Shown: positions 4,759 through 5,505 of the stretch, piece by piece
How the letters are laid out: each line of letters opens with the position of its first letter
How positions within the stretch are numbered: the stretch's first letter is position 1
Origin: an uncultured Ruminococcus sp.
GTDB taxonomy: Bacteria > Bacillota > Clostridia > Oscillospirales > Ruminococcaceae
Reading direction: 5' to 3'
NCBI RefSeq assembly: GCF_946187255.1
Contig: NZ_CAMHRZ010000236.1
Location: forward strand, 1-5,505
Length of the DNA stretch: 5,505 bases
The notes under the pieces: model-generated
Databases searched by the model: none
Seen by the model: only the letters and a program-made list of their open reading frames with translations
What the model was told of the DNA's origin: nothing
Made by a program: the position numbers and the translations under genes

Positions 4759-4843
4759 AATTCAGACAAGATCCGTTCTCAAAACCCATATATCCGAGCT
4801 TTTGCGACCGGATCTTGTGAATTTATATAGTTGGATCGCTATA
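4741..4843. repeat. 103-nt nested palindrome, MITE-like
   Basis: Three nested pairs of arms are visible. The ends TATAGCGATCC (4741-4751) and GGATCGCTATA (4833-4843) are perfect over 11 bases. Inside, AAATTC-AG-ACAAGATCCG (4758-4775) pairs with CGGATCTTGTGAATTT (4809-4824) over 16 bases with the AG bulge. Innermost, TCTCAAAA (4777-4784) pairs with TTTTGCGA (4800-4807) at 7 of 8 positions around a 15-base loop. The outermost TA on each side could be the target duplication of a Tc1/IS630-type element, so it may be a non-autonomous mini-transposon (MITE). A long regulatory hairpin before the next gene is the alternative. It contains no T run after the stem and encodes no protein. Confidence 0.75.
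4802..4831 (+). promoter_or_regulatory. Possible promoter within the right half of the palindrome
   Basis: TTGCGA (4802-4807), an 18-base spacer and TATAGT (4826-4831) could form a weak sigma-A promoter starting near 4838, which would leave about 20 bases to the ATG at 4858 and include AAGGAG. If real, the palindrome supplies the promoter of the following lipoprotein genes. Both boxes are imperfect. Confidence 0.3.
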
Positions 4844-4857
4844 AAAGGAGAAACACG

Positions 4858-5253
4858 ATGAAAAAGATATATGTTTTGATAACAACGATGTTGATGGTAT
4901 GCTTCATGTTCGGGGGCTGTTATATGGACGGCAGAGGAACATACTACCCCGATGTGACAGAGATGACAAAGAATCTGGAGAGCAAAGGTTATACCGTGAA
5001 TACCGACAAGATAAAGAAAGATGATGAGACCATTACAGTGCTCAACGGTAAAAACGGTGATGAGTATATAGAGTTCTTCTGGTTCGGTACGGATAAGTAC
5101 GTTGATGAGTATGTGGAGGAAATGAAAAAGGCTCACAGCGGATATGATACCCTCAGCTCGGTAAAGAACAGCGAGGAATACGGCGATATCGCATACTGTG
5201 CCACCAAGAAAGCGCTGGATCGTTCGGGCATACAGGTGGTCGAGGTTAAGTAG
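4858..5253 (+). CDS. Small lipoprotein of unknown function (131 residues)
   Basis: The chosen ATG at 4858 has AAGGAG seven bases upstream. An in-frame TTG at 4831 would add nine residues encoded by the palindrome and break the signal peptide pattern. The N-terminus MKKIYVLITTMLMVCFMFGGC is a lipoprotein signal with lipidation expected at Cys21; Phe at position -3 is unusual for a lipobox. The mature domain (about 110 residues) is highly charged, alternating helix-like segments (VTEMTKNLESKGY; DKYVDEYVEEMKKAH) with strand-like ones (TITVLNG; EYIEFFWFG), suggesting a small alpha/beta domain. I do not recognise a family. It shares no obvious sequence with the 140-residue lipoprotein. The next lipoprotein gene follows after 20 bases, so the two probably form an operon. 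Confidence 0.85.
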   Translation: MKKIYVLITTMLMVCFMFGGCYMDGRGTYYPDVTEMTKNLESKGYTVNTDKIKKDDETITVLNGKNGDEYIEFFWFGTDKYVDEYVEEMKKAHSGYDTLSSVKNSEEYGDIAYCATKKALDRSGIQVVEVK

Positions 5254-5273
5254 CAAAGACAAAGGAGACAGAT

Positions 5274-5505
5274 ATGAAAAAGTTTATTGCGCTCACAGCG
5301 GCGGCGGCAATGGCGCTGACACTCACCGCCTGCGGCAGTTACAAGATCGAGACAGATGTAGAAACGGAAAAGTATGCAGACGGCGATATTGAGGATACGA
5401 CCCTTAACCTGCTGGTAACTCTAGGTGCGATGGGTATCGATGTGGACAAGATGAAGTATATGGGCGATGATGCCTGCAACGCTGATGCGATAGAAAAGAT
5501 GAAAG
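5274..5505 (+). CDS. N-terminal part of a third lipoprotein (runs off right edge)
   Basis: AAAGGAG six bases before the ATG at 5274 supports this start, and the frame is open for 77 codons to the window end. The N-terminus MKKFIALTAAAAMALTLTAC is a canonical lipoprotein signal with lipobox LTAC and lipidation at Cys20. The visible mature part is acidic (YKIETDVETEKYADGDIEDT), followed by a helix-like stretch from about residue 42 (TLNLLVTLGAMGIDVDKMKYMG). No family can be recognised from this part. It lies 20 bases after the 131-residue lipoprotein gene and is likely co-transcribed with it. Confidence 0.85.
   Translation, partial: MKKFIALTAAAAMALTLTACGSYKIETDVETEKYADGDIEDTTLNLLVTLGAMGIDVDKMKYMGDDACNADAIEKMK

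Noticed and set aside
4762..5262. Minus-strand frame opposite the second lipoprotein gene
   Set aside because: It lacks an RBS and covers a lipoprotein gene with a clear RBS and signal peptide; hydrophobic stretches follow from the opposite strand's codons.

Overview
The window looks like chromosomal DNA of a Gram-positive clostridial gut or rumen bacterium, most likely a Ruminococcus-like organism. This is inferred from a CE2-type SGNH esterase with a cell-wall sorting tail, AGGAG-type ribosome binding sites, consensus sigma-A promoters, several short diderm-free style lipoproteins, and moderate-GC genes separated by AT-rich spacers. No species assignment can be proved from the sequence alone.

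Left part (1-2020), minus strand. The first 35 codons of an unrecognised gene run off the left edge, with their own RBS and a plausible promoter. Next comes a 522-residue secreted esterase with signal peptide, N-terminal beta-sandwich region, SGNH hydrolase domain, Ser/Asp-rich linker and NPTTG-type sorting signal. It is driven by a good promoter that fires leftward from about 1985. A divergent promoter starts glmU to the right, so the region around 2020-2180 is a divergent intergenic region.

Middle (2178-3780), plus strand. glmU encodes the bifunctional GlcNAc-1-phosphate uridyltransferase / glucosamine-1-phosphate acetyltransferase that makes UDP-GlcNAc for peptidoglycan. It has a near-consensus promoter, a structured 5' leader and a textbook terminator, so it appears to be a single-gene unit.

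Right part (3781-5505), plus strand. This is an accessory-looking cluster. It begins with a dense set of GTAGTACACC boxes: a 17-bp inverted repeat upstream, and a second inverted pair over the start site of a TTGACA-17-TAAACT promoter. That arrangement suggests control by a dedicated repressor, possibly of the GntR/YtrA type. Downstream are a 43-codon putative membrane peptide overlapping (ATGA) a 140-residue lipoprotein, a possible 26-codon ORF whose start lies in a perfect 10-bp hairpin, a 103-nt nested palindrome resembling a MITE, and two more small lipoprotein genes (131 residues, and one truncated by the right edge). None of the lipoproteins has a function I recognise. The boxes, the palindrome and the array of short, dissimilar lipoproteins are the least explained parts of the window.
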